From: Betaproteobacteria bacterium
GTDB taxonomy: Bacteria > Pseudomonadota > Gammaproteobacteria > Burkholderiales > SG8-39
DNA length: 13,920 nucleotides
Assembly: GCA_947467405.1 (NCBI GenBank)
Contig: CANIIN010000020.1
Coordinates: 1 to 13,920, forward strand
Direction: 5' to 3'
Positions 7,020 through 13,772 of this stretch are shown in pieces; the stretch's first letter is position 1; each line of letters begins with the position of its first letter. Under the pieces are notes generated by a model. That model saw only the letters and a list, made by a program, of their open reading frames with translations. It was not told the DNA's origin and did no database searches. Position numbers and translations under genes: made by a program.

Positions 7020-7786
7020 AAACGGAAATCCAGCGCAACAGTCCGACGGTGCTGATCGCGCAGATCGTGTCGCTGGCCGTGTTCCTGCTCCTGTGGGAGT
7101 GGGCCGCCAAAACCAAGACGGTCGATCCTCTATTCATCGGCCAGCCGACGAAAATATTCGCCTATTTGTACCAATCGACGGTCGTGGACCAGGTGCTGCT
7201 GAAGGAAGCCGTCTGGACGCTCTCGGAAACCGCGGCGGCGTTCGTTCTCGGCAGCGTCGCCGGCATTGCGTTCGGCTTGCTATTCGTGCTTTACGAACCG
7301 ATCGAACGCTTTCTCGACCCCCTGTTCTCCGCTCTCAATTCACTGCCGCGGATCGCGCTCGCGCCGCTATTCCTGCTCTGGTTCGGCCTCGGTCCCTTAT
7401 CCAAAATCGCCTTGGGCCTCTCGCTGACTTTCTTTATCGTACTCAACAATACTGTTGCCGGCGCGCGCAGCGTGGATTCGGACTTGATCATCCTCGCTCG
7501 CATGCTCGGCGCGGGCAAAGCGAGAATATTTTTCAAGGTGACGCTGATAAGCGCCGTGCCGACGATATTCTCGGGTTTGCGCCTAGGCCTGATCTACGCC
7601 CTGCTCGGCGTGATCGGCGGCGAGATCATCGCCTCGCAACACGGTCTGGGCCAACTCCTCAGCCTGCTCGCCAACACCTTCGAGACCAACGGCGTGTTCG
7701 CCGTGTTGTTCTTCCTCGCCGCGCTGGGCGTCACCTTGTCCAAGCTGATGAGCGCGATAGAGGCTTATCTGCTGCGCTGGCGCTGA
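7016..7786 (+). CDS. ABC transporter permease, NitT/TauT (SsuC/TauC-like) family
   Basis: A 256-residue integral membrane protein that forms the channel of the importer. A first hydrophobic helix at about 11-30 is followed by PLFIGQPTKIFAYL, matching the family's '(L)PSP-x-x-V' region. Further hydrophobic stretches lie near 72-93, 104-125, 130-148, 186-204 and 226-244. The cytoplasmic EAA-type loop that docks the ATPase is visible as ARMLGAGKARIFFKV followed by PTIFSGLR (about 161-189). The ATG overlaps the ATPase stop codon, so the two are translationally coupled. No binding protein follows it; that gene is the first of the divergent operon. Length is normal for the family and nothing looks broken. 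Confidence 0.92.
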   Translation: MKTEIQRNSPTVLIAQIVSLAVFLLLWEWAAKTKTVDPLFIGQPTKIFAYLYQSTVVDQVLLKEAVWTLSETAAAFVLGSVAGIAFGLLFVLYEPIERFLDPLFSALNSLPRIALAPLFLLWFGLGPLSKIALGLSLTFFIVLNNTVAGARSVDSDLIILARMLGAGKARIFFKVTLISAVPTIFSGLRLGLIYALLGVIGGEIIASQHGLGQLLSLLANTFETNGVFAVLFFLAALGVTLSKLMSAIEAYLLRWR

Positions 7787-7864
7787 AGCGACCGTGAACC
7801 TCAATATGCATGAATCGGCACAGCGCACCGTGCACCGCATTCCTGAAAGAGAAAAGGCCACACC

Positions 7865-9052
7865 ATGAGCAGCATTGCCATCGTCGAAGCCCTGCGCACG
7901 CCCTTCGGCAAGCTCGGCGGCAAGCTGAAAGACTATTCGGCGGTTGAACTCGGCACCATCGTTGCCAAGGCGGCGATGCAGCGCGCCGGCGTAAAGCCGG
8001 AGGATATCGGCGAAACCTTCTTCGGCTCCGCGTTGCTCGCGGCCGGCACCTCAGTCGCCGCGCGCCAGATCAACTTCAAGGCTGGCATACCCGCCGAGAC
8101 GCCCTCGCTCACGATCGATCGCGCCTGCTGCTCTTCAATGACGTGCATCGGTCTAGGCTGGATGAAGATCCGGCTCGGCGATGCAAGCGTCATACTGGCC
8201 GGAGGGATGGAGAGTTCCAGCCAGACCCCGTTCCTGATGCGGGGCATCCGCTCGGGCAAGCGCCTCGGCGATTTCACCGTCGAGGACCCGATGCAGTTCC
8301 GCAATCCGATTACCAATCGGCCAATCACCGTGGTGACCGGCGAGATGGCACTCGAATTCGGTGTTTCACGCGAGGAGCAGGACGAGTGGGCCTACGGCAG
8401 CCACATCAAATACTTCAAGGCCTTCGATAGCGGCGTGTACGCCGACGAAATCGTCGGCGTGGAGGTCGGCAATGCGCGCGCTGGCGAAATACTTGCCATC
8501 GATGAAGCGCCGCGGCGCGACGTTTCCATGGAAAGGCTGCGCGCCCTTCAGACCGCCTACGGCAGCCCGACGGTCACCGCCGGCAATGCGCCCGGCCTGA
8601 ACGACGGCGCAACCGTCACGCTGCTGATGCCTGCCGAAGAGGCGCAGCGCCGGTCTATTTCCCCGCTGGGCGAGATCGTCGCCTACGCCCAGACTTCAGG
8701 CGATCTCTCTTCCTCGGTCTACATGCCCGGGCTAGCCATCCAGTCTGCCCTCAAGCAGGCCGGACTGTCCTTGCGCGACTTGAAACGCATCGAGATAAAC
8801 GAGGCGTTTGCGGCAATGCCCCTGGTTTCGACCAAACGCATGGCCGATGGCGACGCAGGCGTGCTGCGTTCGCTGCGCGCCATCACTAACGTCAACGGCG
8901 GTTCGGTGGCACTGGGACACCCCACGGGAGCAAGCGGCGCACGCGTGGTGATGGCGCTGTTGCGGGAACTGCGACGCGCAGGAGGTGGGTATGGCGCCGC
9001 GGCGATTTGCGGCGGCTACGGCCAGGCAGATGCCATCATCGTCAAGGTTTGA
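7865..9052 (+). CDS. Thiolase-family acyltransferase (acetyl-CoA C-acyltransferase type)
   Basis: A 395-residue thiolase. The nucleophile is Cys88 in IDRACCSSM (the position of NRxCxSG in the family), NEAF is at 312-315, the catalytic His352 is in GHPTGASGAR (351-360), and Cys382 in AICGGYGQADA is the second active-site cysteine, aligning with the common AICSGGGQGDA form. GNAPGLNDGA at 240-249 matches GNASGINDGA. Degradative thiolases cleave a beta-ketoacyl-CoA to acetyl-CoA and a shortened acyl-CoA, and the full catalytic set suggests this one can. Departures are the Cys-Cys-Ser-Ser around the nucleophile and GGYGQA at the C-terminal loop, hinting at a non-standard acyl group. AAAAGG lies seven bases before the ATG. 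It is 78 bases downstream of the permease and 83 upstream of the biotin carrier gene. In context it could cleave the product of carboxylation plus CoA ligation. Confidence 0.93.
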   Translation: MSSIAIVEALRTPFGKLGGKLKDYSAVELGTIVAKAAMQRAGVKPEDIGETFFGSALLAAGTSVAARQINFKAGIPAETPSLTIDRACCSSMTCIGLGWMKIRLGDASVILAGGMESSSQTPFLMRGIRSGKRLGDFTVEDPMQFRNPITNRPITVVTGEMALEFGVSREEQDEWAYGSHIKYFKAFDSGVYADEIVGVEVGNARAGEILAIDEAPRRDVSMERLRALQTAYGSPTVTAGNAPGLNDGATVTLLMPAEEAQRRSISPLGEIVAYAQTSGDLSSSVYMPGLAIQSALKQAGLSLRDLKRIEINEAFAAMPLVSTKRMADGDAGVLRSLRAITNVNGGSVALGHPTGASGARVVMALLRELRRAGGGYGAAAICGGYGQADAIIVKV

Positions 9053-9135
9053 GCGGGCGCGCGCAGCGTTCCCGGACCGACGTTTCAAGCAGTCAGCAGG
9101 CGGACATTTCCACGCGTATTTCGATCGGAGACAGC

Positions 9136-9648
9136 ATGCCGAAGAACATGGATGAAAAACTGCAATACGAATTAACCTACCGAGACGCCGTGGATATCCT
9201 GCGCGCGGTCAAGGAATCCGAATTCTGCGATTCGCTGGAACTCGAGTTCGGCGACATGAAGCTCAGCCTGACTCGCGCTGGCGCAGGCGATGACGCGATG
9301 CGGCCCGCGATCCGTGTCGCGCCCGCGGCACCAGCGGAAGCGCCGCACAAGACGTCCGCAGCCGCACCTGCCCCGGGAGAACCGACTACCCCAAGCGCCG
9401 ATGATGCCTATGCAAAGGTGATGGCGCCCATGCTCGGCACGTTCTTCGTATCCGCCAGTCCAAACGCCCCGCCCTATGTCCAGCCCGGCGACCGCGTCGC
9501 GGTGGGCGACACAGTTGGCTTGATCGAAGTGATGAAGCTCTTTACCCCGGTCACGGCCGGCGTGGCAGGCAAGGTCGTCCGCGTGCTGGCCGAAAACGGC
9601 TCGCTAGTCGAGCACGGCCAGACCCTACTTCTGATCGACCCTACCTGA
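9136..9648 (+). CDS. Biotin carboxyl carrier protein (AccB-like)
   Basis: A 170-residue carrier that shuttles carboxybiotin between the biotin carboxylase and a carboxyltransferase. The N-terminal module (about 14-47) has the AccB pattern of a helix and a beta hairpin, ending LELEFGDMKLSLTR; an Ala/Pro-rich linker covers about 50-90; the biotinyl domain runs from about 94 to 168. Biotin should be attached to Lys134 in EVMKLF (canonical EAMKxM). APMLGTFFVSASPNAPPYV at 97-115 contains the thumb region found in AccB. The frame is open upstream to about 9007, but that part overlaps the thiolase gene; ATG 9136 has GGAG five bases before it. The GAGAAGG around its stop codon serves as binding site for the next gene. 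Housekeeping AccB is possible by sequence, but the neighbours argue for a pathway-specific carrier. Confidence 0.93.
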   Translation: MPKNMDEKLQYELTYRDAVDILRAVKESEFCDSLELEFGDMKLSLTRAGAGDDAMRPAIRVAPAAPAEAPHKTSAAAPAPGEPTTPSADDAYAKVMAPMLGTFFVSASPNAPPYVQPGDRVAVGDTVGLIEVMKLFTPVTAGVAGKVVRVLAENGSLVEHGQTLLLIDPT

Positions 9649-9657
9649 GAAGGCGCC

Positions 9658-11025
9658 GTGCCAGCGATCAAACGTTTATTCGTGGCGAACCGCGGGGAAA
9701 TCGCAGTCCGAATCATCCGCGCCTGTAAGGAACTCGACATCGAAACGGTGATCGGCGTATCGGAGGCCGACCGTGATTCTCTGGGCGCACGCATGGCCGA
9801 CCGCGCCATTTGCATCGGCCCTGCGCGCTCCTCGGAAAGCTACCTGCGGCCAGACATCCTGGTTACCGCTGCCAAAGGCACCGGCTGTCAGGCCGTGCAT
9901 CCCGGTTATGGCTTCCTCTCGGAACGCGCTGTGTTCCAGCGAAAGTGCGTGGAAATGGGATTGACCTTTATCGGTCCGAGCGCGGAGGCAATCGACGCCA
10001 TGGGCGACAAGCTAAGCGCCATTCGGCTCGCGCGGGAGGCGGGCGTCCCGGTGGTTCCTGGTTCGGCCGAACTCAAATCCGAAACCGAGGTGCGCGAAGC
10101 TGCCGCCGCCATCGGCTACCCCTGCCTGCTCAAGGCCAGCGCGGGCGGAGGCGGTCGCGGCATGCGCATCGTGCGCTCCGACTCCGAGCTTGCGGCCGCG
10201 TTTTCCGGCGCCCGCGCCGAAGCCCAGGCGGCATTCGGCGACCCGACCGTCTACTTGGAGAAATTCGTCGAGCGCGCCCGCCACATCGAGATCCAGGTGA
10301 TCGGCGACCTGCACGGCAACATCTGCCACTTATTCGAGCGCGACTGTAGCGTGCAGCGACGCCACCAGAAGCTCATTGAGGAGGCCCCTTCCCCGGTGTT
10401 GCCCGCCGCCACTCGCGCGCGCATGGCCGAAGCCGCGGTGGCGCTTGCGCGTAACGTAGGCTATTCGAGCGCCGGCACGGTCGAGTTCGTCTACGACGCG
10501 GAAGAGGATCGCTTTTATTTCTTGGAAATGAACACCCGTATCCAAGTAGAGCATCCGGTGACCGAGATGATCACGGGTATCGACTTGGTGCAGGAACAGT
10601 TGCGCGTCGCCATGGGCGAGACACTTTCGTTTCGCCAGCAAGACGTGGGCATTCGTGGCCACGCGATCGAATGCCGCATCAACGCCGAGGACGCCAGCGC
10701 CGACTTCATGCCCAGTCCCGGACGCGTGACGACCTGGTCCGTACCGCAGCATCCGGATTTACGGCTAGACACGCATACGTATGAGGGCTATCTCGTGCCG
10801 CCTTACTACGACTCTATGATAGGCAAGCTGATCGCTTCGGCCACAGACCGCAGCAAAGCGGTGGAATTGATGCTGCGTGCGCTCGGCGATTTCCACGTCG
10901 AGGGCATTAAGACCACGATCCCCTTGCAAAGCGCCGTGGTCGGCCACCCGACCTTCCGCAATGCCGGCGTGACCACGCGCTGGCTGGAAACCGAGTTTCT
11001 GCCGTCCTGGAACAAGACCGAATAA
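9658..11025 (+). CDS. Biotin carboxylase (AccC-like)
   Basis: A 455-residue ATP-grasp enzyme that uses ATP and bicarbonate to carboxylate the biotin on the carrier encoded just upstream. It is close to E. coli AccC in length (449). Visible active-site residues: Lys118 in GDK, Lys159, the glycine-rich loop GGGGRGM at 163-169, Glu201-Lys202, His209 in ARHIEIQ, Glu290 in FLEMNTRIQVEHPVTE, Arg294, Gln296, Val297, Glu298 and Arg340. All expected catalytic and biotin-site positions appear intact. The start is GTG 9658, nine bases after the carrier stop, with GAGAAGG spanning that stop. The C-terminus ends soon after the ATP-grasp C-terminal domain, so it is a single-function subunit and not a fusion of the acetyl/propionyl-CoA carboxylase alpha type. 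Confidence 0.95.
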   Translation: MPAIKRLFVANRGEIAVRIIRACKELDIETVIGVSEADRDSLGARMADRAICIGPARSSESYLRPDILVTAAKGTGCQAVHPGYGFLSERAVFQRKCVEMGLTFIGPSAEAIDAMGDKLSAIRLAREAGVPVVPGSAELKSETEVREAAAAIGYPCLLKASAGGGGRGMRIVRSDSELAAAFSGARAEAQAAFGDPTVYLEKFVERARHIEIQVIGDLHGNICHLFERDCSVQRRHQKLIEEAPSPVLPAATRARMAEAAVALARNVGYSSAGTVEFVYDAEEDRFYFLEMNTRIQVEHPVTEMITGIDLVQEQLRVAMGETLSFRQQDVGIRGHAIECRINAEDASADFMPSPGRVTTWSVPQHPDLRLDTHTYEGYLVPPYYDSMIGKLIASATDRSKAVELMLRALGDFHVEGIKTTIPLQSAVVGHPTFRNAGVTTRWLETEFLPSWNKTE

Positions 11026-11044
11026 GCCGCCAGCGGCGATCGCG

Positions 11045-12598
11045 ATGAACCTCATCGATTTCTTCGACCGCGCGGCAGCGCGCTATCCCGGGCGGGACTT
11101 CGCGATCAGCGATGCGAGCACTTGGACCTATGGCGAAATGTCCGATTTCGCCACGCGCATTGGCAATGGCCTGAAAGCGCTGGACATGAGGCGCGAAACC
11201 AAGTGCGCGGTGCTAAGCCGCAACGATCCTCTCGCATTCGCCGCGTTCCTCGGCATCCTCAAAGCGCAAGGCGTGTGGGTACCCGTGCATACGGGAAACG
11301 GCGCTGCGGAGAACCAGAGTCTGCTGGAGTTCTTCGACGTCGAAATTCTCTTTTATTCGCGCGAGTTCGAAGACTTTGCACGGCAGGCAAAGGCACGCCT
11401 TCCGGCAATCCGTCAGTTCATCTGTCTGGATACGGCCAGCGAATTCGCGCCCGGTCTGCACGCGTGGACCGAGAAACAGTCCCGTACGGCGATTCGTCTC
11501 GACTGGGATCCCGAAGGGATGTGCATGCTACGCGGCACCGGCGGCACGACCGGCCCGCCCAAGGGTGTCATGAACACCAACCGGAATTTTGCGTGCACGC
11601 TCGCTAATTTTTATGCTCGCCTCGAGTTTGATGCGCCTCCCGTGTACCTGGCGGCAGCTCCGCTAACGCATGCGGCCGGCGTCTTCGCGTGGGTCACGAT
11701 CGCGTTCGGAGGCACGCTCGTCGTCCATCGCAAGTTCGAAGCCGCGCGGGTGCTCGAAGCGATCGGCAGGCACCGCATCTCGATGCTCTACCTTCCGCCC
11801 ACAGCAATCTACGCCTTAATGTCGCAGCAGAACGCGAAGGACTGCGACTATTCGTCGCTGCGTCACTTTATTTACGGCGCCGCCCCGACTGCATCGACGA
11901 AACTTCGCGAAGCGATACAGCTGTTCGGAAACGTGATGACCCAATGCTACGGCCAGACCGAGGTACCCACCTCCGTGACCATGCTCACGCCCGCTGAGCA
12001 CCTCGATGCGCGGGGCATGGTCGACGAGAAACGCCTGCTGAGTTGCGGGCGCCCCTCGCCCTTCGTTCGCGTCGAACTCATGGACCAAGCTGGACGTATC
12101 GTCGATCAAGGTGAGATCGGAGAAATCGTTGTCCAGGGCGACCTCGTAATGAAGGGTTATTACAAAAATCCGGAAGCTACCACGGAGGTTTCCGGCCACG
12201 GATGGCACCACACGGGAGATCTTGCTCGCCAGGATGAAAACGGCTTTTTGTACATCGTAGATCGCGCCAAGGACATGATCATCACCGGCGGATTCAACGT
12301 CTACCCACTCGAAGTCGAACAGGTGATCCTTGGTCACCCAAGCGTGCAGGATTGCGCAGTGTTCGGCGTGCCGGACGAAAAATGGGGCGAAGCGATAAAG
12401 GCGGTGGTCGAACTCAAATCCGGGCACTCAGTCGACGCGAAAGTACTCATGGCTCTATGCAAGCAGAAGATCGGCAGCGTGAAGACGCCGAAATCGATCG
12501 ATTTCGTAGCCAGCATGCCACGTAGCGCGGTGGGAAAAGTGATGCGTAAGGAAGTGCGCAAGCCCTATTGGGAAGGACGCGAGCGGCAGGTATCGTGA
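11045..12598 (+). CDS. Acyl-CoA synthetase (class I adenylate-forming, AMP-dependent ligase)
   Basis: A 517-residue ligase that should activate a carboxylate with ATP and then CoA. Core motifs: the P-loop RGTGGTTGPPKG at 163-174 (one more Gly/Thr pattern than the usual TSGTTGxPKG), YGQTE at 302-306 (A5), TGD at 390-392 (A7), DRAKDMIITGGFNVYPLEVE at 406-425 (A8 hinge) and catalytic Lys498 in PRSAVGKV (A10). The gene follows the biotin carboxylase after 19 bases and is last in the plus-strand operon; its own ribosome binding site is weak. Family resemblance is to medium/long-chain, CaiC- or benzoate-type ligases, which sequence patterns alone cannot separate. Placed beside a carboxylase and a thiolase, a beta-keto acid or a short aromatic/aliphatic acid is a sensible substrate. 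No domain is missing. Confidence 0.93.
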   Translation: MNLIDFFDRAAARYPGRDFAISDASTWTYGEMSDFATRIGNGLKALDMRRETKCAVLSRNDPLAFAAFLGILKAQGVWVPVHTGNGAAENQSLLEFFDVEILFYSREFEDFARQAKARLPAIRQFICLDTASEFAPGLHAWTEKQSRTAIRLDWDPEGMCMLRGTGGTTGPPKGVMNTNRNFACTLANFYARLEFDAPPVYLAAAPLTHAAGVFAWVTIAFGGTLVVHRKFEAARVLEAIGRHRISMLYLPPTAIYALMSQQNAKDCDYSSLRHFIYGAAPTASTKLREAIQLFGNVMTQCYGQTEVPTSVTMLTPAEHLDARGMVDEKRLLSCGRPSPFVRVELMDQAGRIVDQGEIGEIVVQGDLVMKGYYKNPEATTEVSGHGWHHTGDLARQDENGFLYIVDRAKDMIITGGFNVYPLEVEQVILGHPSVQDCAVFGVPDEKWGEAIKAVVELKSGHSVDAKVLMALCKQKIGSVKTPKSIDFVASMPRSAVGKVMRKEVRKPYWEGRERQVS

Positions 12599-12599
12599 A

Positions 12600-12728
12600 C
12601 TGGCCGATAGCGGGGAAACTCACAAACACTTAGCGCGTGGAATCGGCCAATTCCAGCAGCTGACGCCGCTCGCTCTCAACACGAGCGCTTCCAATGCGGA
12701 CTACCCTTAGCTTGCACGTTAAAAGACG
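12600..12728. other. Non-coding gap between the ligase gene and the IS, with two possible stem-loops
   Basis: About 130 bases with no credible gene. TGGCCGAT (12601-12608) can pair with ATCGGCCA (12642-12649); the second arm is also the core of a 16-bp near-palindrome at 12639-12654. A separate hairpin, CGCTCG (12667-12672) with CGAGCG (12682-12687) around a nine-base loop, follows. Neither has a T run after it, so they are only weak terminator candidates for the plus-strand operon. Confidence 0.3.
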
Positions 12729-12751
12729 TCTTGATTAGGTACAAAGCTCAG
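12729..12751 (+). repeat. Left terminal inverted repeat of the IS
   Basis: Begins TCTTGATTAG and ends CTCAG; pairs with 13750-13772 at 18 of 23 positions. Only the first ten and last five bases are uninterrupted matches. Confidence 0.7.
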
Positions 12752-12753
12752 CA

Positions 12754-12770
12754 GGCTCACGCTGTGAGCC
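12754..12770 (+). promoter_or_regulatory. Perfect 7-bp stem-loop inside the IS left end
   Basis: GGCTCAC and GTGAGCC pair around the loop GCT, just inside the left inverted repeat and ahead of the transposase leader. It may be a transcription-attenuating hairpin or a transposase/host-factor site. There is no T run to make it an intrinsic terminator. Confidence 0.4.
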
Positions 12771-12788
12771 ACTGAGGGGCGGAGGATG

Positions 12789-12813
12789 GGTTCACCGACA
12801 CAGGAGGTGAACC
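12789..12813 (+). promoter_or_regulatory. RBS-sequestering hairpin directly before the transposase ATG
   Basis: GGTTCACC (12789-12796) pairs perfectly with GGTGAACC (12806-12813), with a nine-base loop. The strong Shine-Dalgarno AGGAGG (12802-12807) lies partly in the loop and partly in the 3' arm, and the stem ends immediately before the ATG at 12814. Such a fold should hinder ribosome entry. Comparable structures limit transposase translation from outside transcripts in IS10 and IS50. Confidence 0.5.
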
Positions 12814-13766
12814 ATGGCAAAGAACCGAGTGCGGTTTCAACCCGGACTTTCGATGGCCGACTTCATGGCTCGGTACGGCAGTGATGACAGTTACGAGGCA
12901 GCGCTGATCGAATCGCGCTGGCCCAAGGGCTTTGTCTGTCCGTCGTGCGGAGGAGGCCACAGCAGTTCTTTTCGGCGCGAGGGTCGGCTGTACTTTCAGT
13001 GCACCGGCTGCCGGCACCAGTGCAGCGTCATCAGTGGCACCATCTTCGAGGCGACCAAGCTGCCGCTGTCGCGCTGGTTCCTGGCGATGCACCTGCTGAC
13101 CCAGTCCAAGAACAACGTCGCCGCGCTCGAACTCATGCGCCACCTGGGCGTTTGCTACAAGACCGCCTGGCTCATGAAGCACAAGCTCGTGGAGGTCATG
13201 CGCGAACGCGAGGACTCCCGCCAGCTCGAGGGCCGGGTGGAGATCGACGACGCCTACCTCTGGGGAGAGCGTACGGGGGGCAAGGTTGGCCGGGGCTCGG
13301 AGAACAAGGTCCCGTTCGTCGCAGCCGCTCAGACCACCCCCGACGGGCAGTCGCAGTTCGTCTGCCTGCGCCAGCAGCCCTTCACCAACCTGGAGGTGGC
13401 GATCTTCGCGCCCCGCTCGATCGCGCCGACGGTCGCCGTGGTCTTCGACGGACTGTGGTGCTTCGGGGCCGTCCAGGTCGTCGGCGCCGAGCACGAGCGC
13501 GTGGTCACCGGTGGCGGCAAAGCCAGCGCCGGACTGCCCCAGTTTCACGCGGTCAATACGTTCCTGGGCAACCTCAAGCGGTCCCTCGGGGGACTTACCA
13601 TGCCTTCGATTTTGCCAAATACGCCCATCGCTACCTCGCTGAGGCCCAATATCGATTCAACCGTCGGTTCAACCTGCGCTCCATCCTGGCTTGCCTGCTA
13701 CGCGCCGCATGTCTCGCAATTGCAACCCCTACCTCCGCCATTCGTGCGGCTGAGGTAGGTCGCTAA
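12814..13766 (+). pseudogene. IS1595-family transposase, apparently frameshifted
   Basis: A DDE-type transposase with an N-terminal zinc ribbon: Cys42-Cys45 (CPSC) and Cys63-Cys66 (CTGC), then SVISGTIFEATKLPLSRWF, typical of IS1595. Catalytic aspartates are visible at about D145/D146 (VEIDDAYLWG) and D212 (VVFDGLWCF), with HAVNTFLGNLKR (245-256) holding the His/Asn of the third position. At the G5 run 13588-13592 the protein leaves the family pattern: the starting frame continues as GGLTMPS and ends at 13758. The -1 frame gives GTYHAFDFAKYAHRYL and the expected basic C-terminus, stopping with TAA at 13764-13766. One missing G would explain it. A programmed -1 shift is less likely because C-GGG-GGA is not a standard slippery heptamer. 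It may also be a sequencing error in the homopolymer. If read in the two pieces joined, the protein is about 317 residues. The ATG 12814 has AGGAGG six bases upstream. Confidence 0.75.
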
Positions 13767-13772
13767 TCAAGA
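13750..13772 (-). repeat. Right terminal inverted repeat of the IS
   Basis: Read on the minus strand it begins TCTTGATTAG and ends CTCAG, matching the left repeat at 18 of 23 positions. It contains the transposase TAA stop at 13764-13766. Confidence 0.7.

Larger units (their letters stand above)
12729..13772 (+). mobile_element. Insertion sequence, IS1595 family
   Basis: An element of about 1,044 bases bounded by imperfect inverted repeats: TCTTGATTAG is shared exactly at both ends, and 18 of 23 positions match overall (12729-12751 and 13750-13772). It contains a single transposase gene with the zinc ribbon and catalytic aspartates of the IS1595 group, whose TAA stop lies inside the right repeat. 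IS1595 elements usually make 8-bp target duplications; the 8 bases outside the two ends (AAAAGACG and TCTCCAAT) do not match, so one flank has probably been rearranged or the ends are misplaced by a few bases. The family call comes from the protein. Confidence 0.75.

Noticed and set aside
12757..13548. Open frame of 263 codons on the minus strand inside the IS
   Set aside because: Antisense shadow of the transposase; no recognisable motif.
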